Source of the DNA: Streptomyces sp. NBC_01497
GTDB lineage: Bacteria; Actinomycetota; Actinomycetes; Streptomycetales; Streptomycetaceae
DNA: 64,000 nt
NCBI RefSeq assembly: GCF_036250695.1
Contig: NZ_CP109427.1
Span: 3,038,001-3,102,000, forward strand
Direction of reading: 5' to 3'
Shown: one piece after another, positions 1-7,524 of the stretch
Layout: the number at the start of each line of letters is the position of its first letter
Position numbering within the stretch: the stretch's first letter is position 1
Program-made: the position numbers and the translations under genes
Notes under the pieces: model-generated
What the model was told of the DNA's origin: nothing
Database searches by the model: none
What the model saw: the letters and a program-made list of their open reading frames with translations, nothing else

Positions 1-1071
1 CGCCAGCCGGGCGGACTTGTCGGTCGGCAGGGCGATCGCCTCGTCGAACGAGTTCGTGTGCAGCGACTGCGTACCGCCGAGCACGGCCGCGAGGCCCTGC
101 ACCGCGACCCGTACGAGATTGACCTCCGGCTGCTGCGCGGTGAGCTGCACGCCCGCCGTCTGGGTGTGGAAACGCAGCATCAGCGACTTGGGGTTCTTCG
201 CCCCGAACTCGTCCCGCATCACCCGCGCCCAGATCCGCCGTGCCGCCCGGAACTTGGCGACCTCTTCGAGGATCGTCGTACGGGCGACGAAGAAGAACGA
301 CAGGCGCGGCGCGAAGTCGTCCACGTCCATCCCGGCCGCGACGGCGGTCCGCACGTACTCGATGCCGTCGGCGAGGGTGAACGCGATCTCCTGCGCGGGC
401 GTGGCACCGGCCTCCGCCATGTGGTAGCCGGAGATGGAGATGGTGTTCCAGCGGGGGATCTCCGCCCGGCAGTACTTGAAGATGTCCGCGATCAGCCGCA
501 GCGAGGGCTTCGGCGGGAAGATGTACGTGCCCCGCGCGATGTACTCCTTGAGCACGTCGTTCTGGATCGTGCCGGTCAGCTGGTCCGCCGGTACGCCCTG
601 CTCCTCCGCGACCAGTTGGTACATGAGCAGCAGCAGCGCGGCGGGCGCGTTGATCGTCATCGAGGTGGAGACCTTGTCCAGCGGGATCCCGCCGAACAGC
701 ACCCGCATGTCGTCCACCGAGTCGATGGCCACGCCGACCTTGCCGACCTCGCCCGACGCGATCGCCGCGTCGCTGTCGTGGCCCATCTGGGTGGGCAGGT
801 CGAAGGCGACGGACAGCCCCATCGTGCCGTTCGCGATGAGCTGCTTGTACCGGGCGTTGGACTCGGTGGCCGTGCCGAAGCCGGCGTACTGCCGCATCGT
901 CCAGGGCCGCCCCGTGTACATCGACGGGTAGACACCGCGCGTGTAGGGGTACGCACCGGGCTCGCCCAGCTTCTCGGCCGGATCCCACGCGCTCAGGTCG
1001 CCCGGCCCGTAGACCGGCGCCACGGGGAATCCGCTCTCGGTCACTCGTTCGCCGCCGGGCTCGCGCGCCAT
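1..1071 (-). CDS. Methylmalonyl-CoA mutase-type large subunit, 3' end outside window
   Basis: Catalytic (TIM-barrel) subunit of a coenzyme B12-dependent acyl-CoA mutase, which isomerises branched to linear acyl-CoAs such as methylmalonyl-CoA/succinyl-CoA. The visible 357 codons contain the family landmarks [70 protein letters not shown] and [16 protein letters not shown]. The ATG at 1071 has GGGAGG 8 nt upstream. The gene runs off the left edge, so about a third of a usual 530-570 residue subunit is missing. The N-terminus is short, as in two-subunit mutases whose B12 domain is a separate protein; a stand-alone B12 subunit lies at the other end of this window (63163-63576). It could instead be an isobutyryl- or ethylmalonyl-CoA mutase: the fold is certain, the substrate is not. 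Confidence 0.88.
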   Translation of the reverse strand, partial: MAREPGGERVTESGFPVAPVYGPGDLSAWDPAEKLGEPGAYPYTRGVYPSMYTGRPWTMRQYAGFGTATESNARYKQLIANGTMGLSVAFDLPTQMGHDSDAAIASGEVGKVGVAIDSVDDMRVLFGGIPLDKVSTSMTINAPAALLLLMYQLVAEEQGVPADQLTGTIQNDVLKEYIARGTYIFPPKPSLRLIADIFKYCRAEIPRWNTISISGYHMAEAGATPAQEIAFTLADGIEYVRTAVAAGMDVDDFAPRLSFFFVARTTILEEVAKFRAARRIWARVMRDEFGAKNPKSLMLRFHTQTAGVQLTAQQPEVNLVRVAVQGLAAVLGGTQSLHTNSFDEAIALPTDKSARLA

Positions 1072-1474
1072 GGTTCGTGCCTCCCTGGGAGCTCGTGTGG
1101 ACGGCGTCGTCCACCTGAAGGGGACGGTGCCGGGCCCAGCCGGGCCGTCAGCGTCCTTGCGGCGGACTGTAGCCGCGCGGGTGGGAGGCTTGGAGGGCCA
1201 CACGCTGGGACCTTGCTCACAGCTCGGGAGGCGCTTCGCCACCGGCGGGGAGGGAAGAGGCGCGGACGGGACCGGGGGAACGTGCCCCGTCCGCGCCTGT
1301 GCGCCGAGCCGAAGGTACGGGGGGAACCCCCGGCTCTGTGCGCTGCCGATGACCAGTCGGCTCACTCTCTACTGCGTCACACCGCGGAAAAACGTCACAC
1401 CCTTCTGCCCGGCGGCTGAAAGCCCCAGGTCGCGCACGGCAGTACCACCGCGGGGGCGTCGTGCGCCCCGCGCG
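1072..1474. other. 403-bp intergenic region with a terminator-like hairpin
   Basis: This stretch separates the mutase gene from the end of the sigma-factor operon, both on the minus strand. Apart from the ribosome-binding site of the mutase gene and the hairpin at 1258-1298, I see no gene or clear promoter. Confidence 0.5.
1258..1298 (-). terminator. Perfect 13-bp stem-loop, likely terminator of the sigma/partner operon
   Basis: AGGCGCGGACGGG (1258-1270) is the exact reverse complement of 1286-1298, with a 15-nt loop. There is no T-tract, which is common for Streptomyces terminators. It lies about 175 bp past the stop of the gene ending at 1475 and before the mutase gene. Confidence 0.55.
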
Positions 1475-2668
1475 TCATCGGCGTGCGGCCCCGGGCGCCG
1501 CGGACGACGGGTCCCCCGACGACGCGCCGGTGGGGGACGAAGTGGCGCCCCCCGTCGAGCCGGACGCGCCGCCGGAGGGTGTCACGGACGGCGAGCCACC
1601 GTGCTGGCCGTACGGCGTCGCGGAGGAGCTGCCGCCGGGCGACGGTGGGCCGGACCCCTCCCCACCACCGGGGTCGTGCACACCGAAGCCACCGCTCGGG
1701 CTCGAACTCGGGCCCGTGGAAGCGCCGGCGGGGTGCCCGCCGTGGGTGTGCCCGCCATGCGCGTGCCCGCCGTCGAGGAGGCGGGCGCAGAACGCGGCGG
1801 CGCCGGACGGCCCCTTCGCCACGCGCAGCAGCATGTCCTTGCGGCGGTGGTCCAGTGTGCCGTCCCGCAGGCCCTGGCAGGCCTCGACGGCCGCCACGTA
1901 CCAGGCGGACGGCGTGCCCGCACCGGAATCCGCCGCGCTCGGCGAGGATCGGCCGGCCGCCGGGGCCGACCCCGACGCGGAGGGGGAAGGCCCCGGCCCG
2001 TCACTCACCCCGGCACCGGTCGCGACGCTGTGCGCGGCGTCGAGTGAGAGCAGCCGCTTCCCGACGGTCTTCCAGGGCCCCAGGTCCACGTCGTCAGGGA
2101 CGGGGTCCGCGAGAGCCGGCATGCTGCCCGCCGTGCCGGAGGCCGAAGGCAGCGGTCCCCCGCTCAGGGGCGCGGGCGCGCGGGGCACCCCGTTGCCGCC
2201 GGTCGTCGCGGGCGCCAGGAGCACACCCGATCCGAAGGCGAGGGCCGTGCCGCCGAGGACACAGCCGACGAGTGTCGCGGCGAGGCCGCGCGGGCGCCCG
2301 CCCTCGAACAGTGCCCGGACGGCCGTCCTTCGGCCGGCGCCGGCCGAACGTCCGCCGTGCGCGCGGCGGGTGGCGACGCGATCCGCGTGAGCGCTTGCCC
2401 GGTCCCGGCGCGCCGCCCGGAACGCGGCCACGGCGGCCGCCTCCCCGCGGGTCTCCCCCGCCGGTCCGGGACGCCCGCCCGCGTCGTCGACCGGGCCGGG
2501 GCCGCCGCCGGTGTTTGCGTGTGCGACGCGGGACAGGTCACCGAGGGCGGCGGCGATCCGCGCGGCGTCCTGTGCCGCGTACGCCCCAGTGGTCTCGACA
2601 GGCTCGGCGCGCAGCAGTCTCTCGGCGCTCTCCTCATCGAGCCACCGGTCACGCTCGTCGGCCATCAC
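1475..2668 (-). CDS. Membrane partner of the adjacent ECF sigma factor (putative anti-sigma role)
   Basis: Protein of about 396 residues. It has an N-terminal cytoplasmic part (DERDRWLDEESAERLLRAEP), one membrane segment around residues 125-150 (LAATLVGCVLGGTALAFGSGV), and a long outer tail rich in Gly, Ser and Pro. The tail includes a His-rich stretch, GGHAHGGHTHGGH, that could bind metal. The start overlaps the sigma gene stop: GTG at 2668 or ATG at 2665, within ATGTGATGG, so translation is coupled. Position and topology fit an anti-sigma or signal-sensing role. It lacks the HxxxCxxC zinc motif of ZAS anti-sigma factors, so that role is inferred from context only. No close family is recognised. 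Confidence 0.6.
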   Translation of the reverse strand: MMADERDRWLDEESAERLLRAEPVETTGAYAAQDAARIAAALGDLSRVAHANTGGGPGPVDDAGGRPGPAGETRGEAAAVAAFRAARRDRASAHADRVATRRAHGGRSAGAGRRTAVRALFEGGRPRGLAATLVGCVLGGTALAFGSGVLLAPATTGGNGVPRAPAPLSGGPLPSASGTAGSMPALADPVPDDVDLGPWKTVGKRLLSLDAAHSVATGAGVSDGPGPSPSASGSAPAAGRSSPSAADSGAGTPSAWYVAAVEACQGLRDGTLDHRRKDMLLRVAKGPSGAAAFCARLLDGGHAHGGHTHGGHPAGASTGPSSSPSGGFGVHDPGGGEGSGPPSPGGSSSATPYGQHGGSPSVTPSGGASGSTGGATSSPTGASSGDPSSAAPGAARR

Positions 2669-3408
2669 ATGTCCTTCTGCGTCCGCAGGCGCGAATGCGT
2701 CACACCTATGGAGGCAGAGATTCCCGGGCGGGGGGTGCGCTGCAGCGGCACGCCGCCGAGCGCGCCACCCCGCGGCACCAGGCCCCGGGCGGCCTCGGGA
2801 CCGATGCCGGGCAGCGCGCCGGGCCCCGTACGGTAAGCGGTTTCGACGGCGCCCGCCTCGATCAGCTCGGCGAGCTTCTTCAGGCCGCGGTGCGCGGCGG
2901 TACGGACCGCTCCCGGACGCTTGCCGAGTGTTTCGGCCGCCGACTTCGCGTCGAGCCCGACCACGACCCGCAGCACCACGGCCTCGGCCTGGTCCTGGGG
3001 CAGTTGGGCGATGAACGCCAGCGTCCGGCTGGTCGCGAGCGCCTCCATGGCCTCATCCGCGGTGTCCGACTCGGCGGGCCTGCCCGTCAGTTCGCTCTCG
3101 TCGCCGCCGACGGCGGGCCGCCTGCCCCGCATGCGCAGGTGATCGAGGGCACGGTTGCGCGCTATCCGGGCGGCCCAGCCGCGGAACCTGTCGGCGTCGC
3201 CCTCGAACGTGCCGAGGTCGCGCGCGATCTGCAGCCAGCCCTCGGAGGTGACGTCCTCGGCGTCGTAGTCGCCGACCAGCGTCCTGACGTAGCCGAGCAG
3301 TCGCGGATGCACGGCGCGGTAGACGGTACGGAAGGCGTCCTCGTCCCCGTCCCGCGCCGCACGCACCGCGGCGGTGAGCTCCGCGTCATCCCCCAGCACA
3401 ACCCACAA
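2665..3408 (-). CDS. ECF-type RNA polymerase sigma factor
   Basis: Extracytoplasmic-function sigma factor directing RNA polymerase to a specific promoter set. Sigma region 2 covers roughly residues 20-95 (DEDAFRTVYRAVHPRLLGYVRTLVGDYDAEDVTSEGWLQIARDL, then FRGWAARIARNRALDHLR). Region 4 covers roughly 125-185 (IAQLPQDQAEAVVLRVVVGLDAKSAAETLGKRPGAVRTAAHRGLKKL). The TTG at 3408 has AGGACGGG just upstream; a GTG three codons in, at 3399, is the alternative. About 60 residues follow region 4, longer than a minimal ECF factor. The stop overlaps the start of the membrane partner gene, so the two form an operon. The family call is firm; the stimulus and regulon are unknown. Confidence 0.9.
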   Translation of the reverse strand: MWVVLGDDAELTAAVRAARDGDEDAFRTVYRAVHPRLLGYVRTLVGDYDAEDVTSEGWLQIARDLGTFEGDADRFRGWAARIARNRALDHLRMRGRRPAVGGDESELTGRPAESDTADEAMEALATSRTLAFIAQLPQDQAEAVVLRVVVGLDAKSAAETLGKRPGAVRTAAHRGLKKLAELIEAGAVETAYRTGPGALPGIGPEAARGLVPRGGALGGVPLQRTPRPGISASIGVTHSRLRTQKDM

Positions 3409-3788
3409 CCCGTCCTGATCCGCAGCTGGTCATTGCCGCGCCATCCCACGCGTTTTGCACGCTACGGCCTTTTCGCACCCGGCGTCCATGACTCGTACAC
3501 GTCGCAACAACGTACTGCGGGGACCGGTGTGACAGAAACGGCACGGACGGCGCTGACATGAGTGACGGGGTCGCTCTGCGGCTTCGCACGGCGACGGCCG
3601 GGGTCTCTCCTGTGGGGGGTGGCGACCCCGGTCGTCGCTCCCCGGGGAGCGGACCGGCCCCTGGCCCTTCCCCGCGCTCCGCCTTTCGGGCGACGTCAGC
3701 CGGGCTCCCCGAACCCGCCCGCATCGCGACACCCCGCCGGGCCTGTGCCTTGCCGCACGCCGTCCGCCTCGTACCGGCCGGACCCCAG

Positions 3789-3825
3789 CCGGTCCCGGGC
3801 CCGTACCAGCCGGACCCGGGACCGG
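3789..3825 (-). terminator. Hairpin just downstream of the hexosaminidase gene
   Basis: CCGGTCCCGGG (3789-3799) pairs perfectly with CCCGGGACCGG (3815-3825) around a 15-nt loop. It starts 4 nt after the stop of the gene ending at 3830. The rest of the 421-bp gap 3409-3829, which includes the sigma-gene upstream region, shows no gene. Confidence 0.5.
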
Positions 3826-3829
3826 GGCC

Positions 3830-5497
3830 TCAGGACTCCGGCGGTGTGGTGGGCCGCGCCGGGGAGGGGGACGCGGAGGTCGGCGACGGGCTGGGCGCGG
3901 GGGTGACCACTGATCCGGCCGAGGCGTCGATCCGGTCGGCGAGCGCCATGAACTGCTGCCAGCCCAGGGTCGGTTTGCCCGGCGCCCACAGCCGCTGCGC
4001 CAGCGCGTTGAGCGGCATCCGGATGCCCGCGGCGACCTGCGCCGTCGTCTGCGCGTCGGGGACGTCGCCCCAGACCGCGAACCGCGCGCCCCGGATCTGC
4101 GCGTCGTACTTCGCCGGTACGGGCGAGGTCCCGCGCATCACGAGCGGGCTCCACTCCTGGTAGATCCGCTGCCCGGTCGGGTAGGTGAAGCCGTTGGGCT
4201 GGCCGAGGACGTAGTACAGGTACTCGTCGTTGAGGTTCATCATCTGACGCCCCTCCTTCAGGTACGTGACCGGCGGGATCTTCCCCGCCTCCCGGCCGGT
4301 CCAGTACTCGACGAGGAAGTTCTTGGACGGCTTGGCGATACCGTCCGGGAAGACCCCGTCGTTCCACACCCTCGGCTTCTTGCCGAGCTTCTCGACCACC
4401 GCGGCCCGTGCGTTGATCCAGTTGGTCGCGAGGTCCCGCACCGTGGCGTTCGGCCCGTACTTCTTGCGTGCGGCGGCGGCCAGTTGCGGGAACTTCGTCT
4501 GCGGGTCCGCGGCGGTCAGCGCCAGGTACTCGTCGCCGCCGATGTGCCAGTACGGGCCGGGGAAGAGCTTCGCGTACTCGGTGAGCAGCTGGTCCACGAT
4601 CTTCGCGGACTGCGGGTTCGAGATGTCGACGGCACCCTGGTACGTGGTGCCCGACGCGTTGCGCAGCTGGATGTCCGGGTGCTTGGCGATGACGGCGCCG
4701 AGGTGTCCCGGCGAGTCGATCTCGGGGACGATCGTGATGTGCAGCCGGGTGGCGAGCGCGATGATCTGCTGGGTCTGCGCGGTCGTCAGGTGCTGCGGAG
4801 AGACGATCTCGGGGTGGCTGGTCGACGCGATGCGGAAGCCCTGGTCGTCGGAGAAGTGCAGCCCCAGCTCGTTGAGCTTGAGGTCGGCCATCTGCCGCAG
4901 CCGGTCCTCGATCCAGTCCGCCGGGTAGAACTTGCGGGCGATGTCGAGGTTGAGGCCGCGCTCCGGCTTGGCGGGCTGATCGTGGACCACCCCTTCCGGC
5001 ATGTCGCCGGAGTCGCGGACGGACTGCTTGAGCGTCCGGGTCCCGTAGAAGACACCCGACTGGTCCGGTCCCTTGATCACGACACGGCCGCCGCTGGTGG
5101 TCAGCGTGTACGACTCGGCCGCGCCGCCCCCGCCGAGGGCCAGTTCCACGTCCCCGGCCCGCGCGGCGGCGGTGCCCCGGTAGTGGATCTTCAGCTCCTT
5201 CGCGATGAGCTGTGCCTCGTCGGCCAGCCCCTGCCCGGCGGCGCCGGACGCCACGACGACACCGCTGGACGATGCCGGCTTCCAGCCGGGCCCGTGGACG
5301 GCCGTGAAGTGGCGCACGGACGGGATGGTGCCCGGCGCGCTCGACAGCGGGAAGCTGCGGGTGGGCGTCGGGGACGCGGCGGGCGAGGATCCGGTGCCGT
5401 TCGCGCCGGGGGAACCGCTCTGGCAGGCGGTGAGCGTCAGCGCGCCGACGGCCACGGCCGCCGTCGCCGCGCCGAAGGTGCTGCGCGGTTGCCACAT
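3830..5497 (-). CDS. Beta-N-acetylhexosaminidase, GH20, lipoprotein
   Basis: Secreted exo-hydrolase removing terminal N-acetylglucosamine or N-acetylgalactosamine from chitin fragments, glycans or murein pieces. The ATG at 5497 is preceded by CAGGAGGA, giving 555 residues. Residues 1-25 form a lipoprotein signal with lipobox LTAC (Cys25), then a Ser/Gly/Pro linker, an N-terminal GH20b-like domain (HYRGTAAARAGDVELALG), and the catalytic barrel. The barrel starts about residue 180 (GLNLDIARKFYPADWI) and carries the GH20 Asp-Glu pair in HIGGDEY near residue 318. LVEYWTGREAG and VWGDVPDAQT are further family segments. A longer reading starting at 5713 would add an Arg-rich leader before the signal peptide and is not credible. 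Substrate recycling through chitin or wall amino-sugars is inferred. Confidence 0.93.
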   Translation of the reverse strand: MWQPRSTFGAATAAVAVGALTLTACQSGSPGANGTGSSPAASPTPTRSFPLSSAPGTIPSVRHFTAVHGPGWKPASSSGVVVASGAAGQGLADEAQLIAKELKIHYRGTAAARAGDVELALGGGGAAESYTLTTSGGRVVIKGPDQSGVFYGTRTLKQSVRDSGDMPEGVVHDQPAKPERGLNLDIARKFYPADWIEDRLRQMADLKLNELGLHFSDDQGFRIASTSHPEIVSPQHLTTAQTQQIIALATRLHITIVPEIDSPGHLGAVIAKHPDIQLRNASGTTYQGAVDISNPQSAKIVDQLLTEYAKLFPGPYWHIGGDEYLALTAADPQTKFPQLAAAARKKYGPNATVRDLATNWINARAAVVEKLGKKPRVWNDGVFPDGIAKPSKNFLVEYWTGREAGKIPPVTYLKEGRQMMNLNDEYLYYVLGQPNGFTYPTGQRIYQEWSPLVMRGTSPVPAKYDAQIRGARFAVWGDVPDAQTTAQVAAGIRMPLNALAQRLWAPGKPTLGWQQFMALADRIDASAGSVVTPAPSPSPTSASPSPARPTTPPES

Positions 5498-5801
5498 TAT
5501 TCGAGTCCTCCTGATGCCGCGGGGTGATGCCGGTGTGGTGCTCGCTCGATACCGCTCCGGCGCTGGTCCGGTACGGGTCCGGTGCTCGGGCGGGACGCTC
5601 GGGTGGTGGCGTTCGGGTCGTCCTGCTGCGAACCTGCCACGCCGACGTCCACGCCGCATGTCGAAACTTCTTCGTACGAGTGAAAGAGTGTGCGCGCGGT
5701 TCTCGGCCACCACGACGTCTCGCTAGCGTCGGGGCACCGCGGCGGCCGGACCCGCCCACCGGGCCGGGCAACCCCCGCCATCCGCACCAGCGTCCCCCGC
5801 C
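5498..5801. other. 304-bp divergent intergenic region
   Basis: This is the upstream region shared by the hexosaminidase (minus) and the OHCU-like gene (plus). I looked for a DasR-type operator (TGGTCTAGACCA-like), because chitin and amino-sugar genes often carry one, and found no convincing match. No RNA gene or clear promoter is seen. Confidence 0.4.
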
Positions 5802-6422
5802 GTGTCCCATGTCGCGTACGAGGAGCCCCTGCTGTCCCGCGAGGAGTCAGGGCTGCGCCGTTTCAACGGCGCCCCCGCAGCCACCGTCCACGAAGCCCTG
5901 CTGGCGTGCTGCGGCAGTGACCGCTGGGCCGCGAGGATCACCGCCCACCGACCGTACCCCGATCTCGCCGCGCTGCTCGCGGCGGCCGACGAGGCAGCCT
6001 ACGACCTGTCACCCGCCGACCTCGGCCGGGCGCTGGCGGCGGAGTCCGCCGCCGACCGGTGCGCGCACGCGTCCCGGACCGACGTGCCGCAGGCCGCGGC
6101 GACGGCCCTGCGCGCCGGGTTCGCCGCGTACGAGGCCAGCTTCGGCCATACGTTCGTCATCAGCCTGGACGGCCGGGCGCCCGACGAATACCTCGGCCAG
6201 GTGCTCGCGGACATCAGGACCCGCCTCGGCAACGATCCCGAGGAGGAGCGCGCCGTGGCGGCCGACGAGCTCCGCAGGCTCGGCCGCACCAGGCTCGGCG
6301 CCCTGCTGACGCGCCTCGCCGACGGCTCCGACGGCCTCGACGGCTTCGACGGCGACGCGCCGGTGGGCTCTCCCGTCGTCCCGGCACCCGGCGGAGCGCC
6401 CGAAATGCCGCGTCCACGGTGA
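5802..6422 (+). CDS. OHCU decarboxylase-like protein, key motif apparently missing
   Basis: Similar along its length to 2-oxo-4-hydroxy-4-carboxy-5-ureidoimidazoline decarboxylase, the last step of urate to S-allantoin. The matching parts are FNGAPAATVHEALLACCGSDRWAARI near residue 25, ADEAAYDLSPADL, and a C-terminal block FGHTFVISLDGRAPDEYL...RLGNDPEEERAVAADELRRLGRTRL. The GTG at 5802 gives 206 residues, slightly longer than the usual 160-170. Where the family has the catalytic HPRIG motif after the ADEAW-like helix, this protein reads ALAAESAADRCAH, so the catalytic His is not in place. No urate oxidase or transthyretin-like gene is nearby. It may be a diverged relative with another substrate or none. 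Confidence 0.7.
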   Translation: MSHVAYEEPLLSREESGLRRFNGAPAATVHEALLACCGSDRWAARITAHRPYPDLAALLAAADEAAYDLSPADLGRALAAESAADRCAHASRTDVPQAAATALRAGFAAYEASFGHTFVISLDGRAPDEYLGQVLADIRTRLGNDPEEERAVAADELRRLGRTRLGALLTRLADGSDGLDGFDGDAPVGSPVVPAPGGAPEMPRPR

Positions 6423-6628
6423 TCCGCCCCGGTCCCGGTAGTCCGTACGAGGCTCTTTGACTGCGGGTTCGATCACACCGGCGACCCCCGGGCGAGCGGA
6501 CCGACAACTCGTCGCTAACATGGCCGGGGCCGGTGGACCGTACCCGGCCGGGCGCGACCGACACCACTGTGCTTGACCAAGTAGAAGATGGCGGCCGGCC
6601 CCGATCCCCGCTTCCGGAGGGTTTTTCC

Positions 6629-7009
6629 GTGCCGGCTGGAACGTTGTACCGCGGCCGGGAAGGCATGTGGTCGTGGGTGGCTCACCGAGTCACCGGTGTC
6701 CTCATCTTCTTCTTCCTGTTCGTACACGTGCTGGACACCGCTCTTGTCCGTGTCTCCCCCGAGGCCTACGACCATGTCGTAGCGACCTACAAGAACCCTG
6801 TCGTCGCGGTGCTTGAGTACGGCCTGGTGGCCGCAATCCTCTTCCACGCGCTGAACGGGCTGCGCGTGATCGCCGTGGACTTCTGGTCCAAGGGCCCGCG
6901 CTACCAGAAGCAGATGCTGTGGTCTGCCGTGGTCCTGTGGCTGGTGCTGATGATCGGCGCCCTTTACCCCGTGCTCGGCCACGCATTCCGTCAAGTGTTC
7001 GGGAGCTAG
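6629..7009 (+). CDS. sdhC: Succinate dehydrogenase cytochrome b556 subunit
   Basis: Membrane anchor subunit of succinate:quinone oxidoreductase (complex II). It has 126 residues and three membrane helices (GVLIFFFLFVHVLDTAL; VLEYGLVAAILFHALNGLRVI; MLWSAVVLWLVLMIGALYPVL). The SdhC signature SWVAHRVTG near residues 15-23 and the His of ILFHALNG are candidate haem ligands. The GTG at 6629 with CGGAGGG 7-8 nt upstream is preferred over a longer frame beginning at 6533. It is the first gene of sdhCDAB, with sdhD 6 bp downstream. Confidence 0.95.
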   Translation: MPAGTLYRGREGMWSWVAHRVTGVLIFFFLFVHVLDTALVRVSPEAYDHVVATYKNPVVAVLEYGLVAAILFHALNGLRVIAVDFWSKGPRYQKQMLWSAVVLWLVLMIGALYPVLGHAFRQVFGS

Positions 7010-7015
7010 TGACCC

Positions 7016-7504
7016 ATGTCCGCAGACACCACTTCCGCGGCCGGCTCCGCGATCGGCGAGGTCGAGGGCGCGAGCCTCTTCGACGTCGACCATCCGGCCC
7101 CGTTCATCGAGGCGCCCCGCTCGCGCACCCGCAAGACCCCGAAGTCCACCCGTGGCAACTTCGAGATGGCCGCCTGGCTCTTCATGCGCCTGTCCGGCGT
7201 CGTCCTGGTCGTCCTGGTCCTCGGTCACCTGCTGATCCAGCTGGTGCTGGACGGCGGTGTGTCCAAGATCGGCTTCGCCTTCGTGGCGGGCCGCTGGGCC
7301 AACCCGTTCTGGCAGATCTGGGACCTGGCGATGCTGTGGCTCGCCATGCTGCATGGCTGCAACGGCCTGCGCACCGTGGTGAACGACTACGCGGAGCGTC
7401 CCGCACCCCGGATGTGGCTGAAGGGCCTGCTCTACGCAGCCACCATCTGGACCGTCCTGCTGGGCACGCTGGTGATCTTCACCTTCGACCCGAACATCCG
7501 CTAG
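7016..7504 (+). CDS. sdhD: Succinate dehydrogenase hydrophobic membrane anchor subunit
   Basis: Second membrane subunit of complex II, contributing to the quinone site and haem pocket. It has 162 residues. A soluble N-terminus of about 45 residues (FDVDHPAPFIEAPRSRTRKTPKSTRGNFEM) precedes three helices: LFMRLSGVVLVVLVLGHLLIQL, FWQIWDLAMLWLAMLHGCNGL and LLYAATIWTVLLGTLVIFTF. The His residues in LGHLLIQ and MLHGCNG match the usual SdhD pattern. The ATG at 7016 lies 6 bp after the sdhC stop; sdhA follows after 20 bp. Confidence 0.93.
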   Translation: MSADTTSAAGSAIGEVEGASLFDVDHPAPFIEAPRSRTRKTPKSTRGNFEMAAWLFMRLSGVVLVVLVLGHLLIQLVLDGGVSKIGFAFVAGRWANPFWQIWDLAMLWLAMLHGCNGLRTVVNDYAERPAPRMWLKGLLYAATIWTVLLGTLVIFTFDPNIR

Positions 7505-7524
7505 AGCCGGGGCTGACGACACCC

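Noticed and set aside
1072..1474. Cobalamin riboswitch before the mutase gene
   Set aside because: No B12-box (GCCACTG) or matching fold on the mutase strand; the region shows only a plain hairpin.
1483..3561. 692-codon plus-strand frame over the sigma operon
   Set aside because: Arg/Pro-rich shadow of the sigma factor and its partner; no family features.
5498..5801. DasR-type operator upstream of the hexosaminidase gene
   Set aside because: CTGGTCCGGTAC is the nearest match and lacks the second half-site.
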